From Parachlamydiales bacterium (GTDB lineage Bacteria; Chlamydiota; Chlamydiia; Chlamydiales; SM23-39), in NCBI GenBank assembly GCA_003151315.1, contig PLXF01000101.1, positions 1-5,881 on the forward strand: a stretch of DNA of 5,881 bases, given 5' to 3'. Both the position numbers and the translations under genes were made by a program. The notes beneath the pieces were generated by a model. It had not been told where the DNA came from. It saw nothing but the letters and a program-made list of their open reading frames with translations, and did no database searches. Shown here one piece after another: positions 5,296 to 5,881 of this stretch (position 1 is the stretch's first letter; each line of letters starts with the position of its first letter).

Positions 5296-5881
5296 AAATA
5301 CCTTCTCCCGAAACGAAAATCTTTATCGACAGCTCTAATTTCAGCGATGTCGGTATTGGTCATCTCGTTAGTTGTTTGGCTTGTTTTAGTTTTTCTCTCC
5401 GTCACCAGTGGGATTGAAAAAAACTGGCTAAAAAAACTCACCGCTCTTCACGCCCCTCTGCGGGTTTCCCCTACCGAAGAGTATTACACCTCCTACTTCT
5501 ACCGAGTTGATTCTGTTTCTGCTGCCTCCCACTTTTCGCCCAAAACGATCGGCGAAAAAGCAGAGAGCCCCTTTTCCGATCCCTATTCGGCGCTCAGCGA
5601 TATGGAGCCCCCCTTTTTCTGGCCTAAGCCCGACTTACAAACAGATGGAAAACTGCTCGATCCAGTAAAAAGGGCCGTTTCTGAGTTGGAAAACATGGGC
5701 ATGCGCTTTCAAGATTATGAGATCGGCGGCGCTCTTTTGCGATTAGGGCTTCACAAGTCGGAAGAGCCAGGCACTTCCTATCTCTCCCAAATGACCTACC
5801 TTCTTTCGCTCTCTGACAAGAATCCCACATTACAAAGCCTGATCGCACCTCCGACTACAGAAGATCTCCACACACTAATGG
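5272..5881 (+). CDS. lolE: LolC/LolE-like ABC transporter permease, N-terminal 203 residues (3' end outside window)
   Basis: Inner-membrane permease of the lipoprotein-releasing (LolCDE) ABC system, which extracts outer-membrane-destined lipoproteins from the inner membrane. The frame is open from ATG 5272 to the window end. The N-terminus has the family pattern: a short basic cytoplasmic lead (WRIALKYLLPKRKS, 4-17), one long membrane helix (about 19-45), SVTSGIEKNWLKKLTAL (43-59), comparable to the SVMNGFE-x-x-L-x-x-x-I-L-x-L block of LolC/LolE, and then a large periplasmic domain (about 65 onward) that is unusually rich in Ser, Pro and aromatics. An AAGAGGG RBS lies just upstream, inside a possible hairpin. 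Chlamydia has one such permease gene after rpmG, followed by the ATPase gene; a lolD-like gene is therefore expected next. The choice between LolC, LolE and a more distant MacB-type permease cannot be settled from this half. Confidence 0.82.
   Translation, partial: MFEWRIALKYLLPKRKSLSTALISAMSVLVISLVVWLVLVFLSVTSGIEKNWLKKLTALHAPLRVSPTEEYYTSYFYRVDSVSAASHFSPKTIGEKAESPFSDPYSALSDMEPPFFWPKPDLQTDGKLLDPVKRAVSELENMGMRFQDYEIGGALLRLGLHKSEEPGTSYLSQMTYLLSLSDKNPTLQSLIAPPTTEDLHTLM

Noticed and set aside
5241..5441. Minus-strand open frame opposite the rpmG end and permease start
   Set aside because: The plus strand here encodes the L33 C-terminus and the basic lead and membrane helix of a Lol permease; the reverse frame is a shadow.
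5624..5848. Minus-strand open frame opposite the permease
   Set aside because: The plus-strand frame stays open for 203 codons with family features; the reverse product has no recognisable features.

Overview
The window looks like part of the chromosome of a bacterium in the phylum Chlamydiae, probably a lineage outside Chlamydiaceae (an amoeba- or arthropod-associated 'environmental chlamydia'). Three things point there. The L33 protein is very close to the chlamydial form as I remember it. The rpmG gene is followed directly by a LolC/LolE-type permease, as in Chlamydia. zwf and the DevB-type 6-phosphogluconolactonase gene are also linked in Chlamydia. This is memory plus reading, not a database search. 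All genes lie on the + strand, coding density is high, and the housekeeping genes are clearly more GC-rich than the one accessory gene.

Layout. 1-2413 is a tightly overlapping oxidative pentose-phosphate operon: the 3' end of zwf (glucose-6-phosphate dehydrogenase), an opcA-like gene (predicted G6PDH assembly/activation factor) and pgl (6-phosphogluconolactonase). zwf/opcA overlap by 4 nt and opcA/pgl by 7 nt. Together they encode the two enzymes from glucose-6-phosphate to 6-phosphogluconate, with NADPH production, plus a likely helper of the first enzyme.

2414-3967 is a free-standing, AT-richer gene with its own strong promoter, which overlaps a perfect 9-bp inverted repeat. It encodes a 498-residue endonuclease/exonuclease/phosphatase (EEP) superfamily protein. 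All catalytic motifs are intact and the arrangement is most like neutral sphingomyelinases. An N-terminal extension of about 120 residues contains a hydrophobic segment with a 7-residue tandem duplication. This is the most interesting gene here: a candidate membrane-anchored or host-directed phosphodiesterase.

3968-5045 holds tsaD (tRNA t6A synthesis) behind an intergenic region with a promoter-like element so close to the ATG that the mRNA would be almost leaderless; there is no Shine-Dalgarno sequence. 5046-5881 holds rpmG (ribosomal protein L33), with its own promoter and a good RBS. Fourteen bases later comes the 5' part of a lolC/lolE-like ABC-transporter permease, cut by the window end, whose RBS can be masked by a GC-rich hairpin. 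No tRNA, rRNA, CRISPR, insertion sequence or phage feature was seen. There is no gene-free stretch over 300 bases; the longest intergenic gap is 61 nt.
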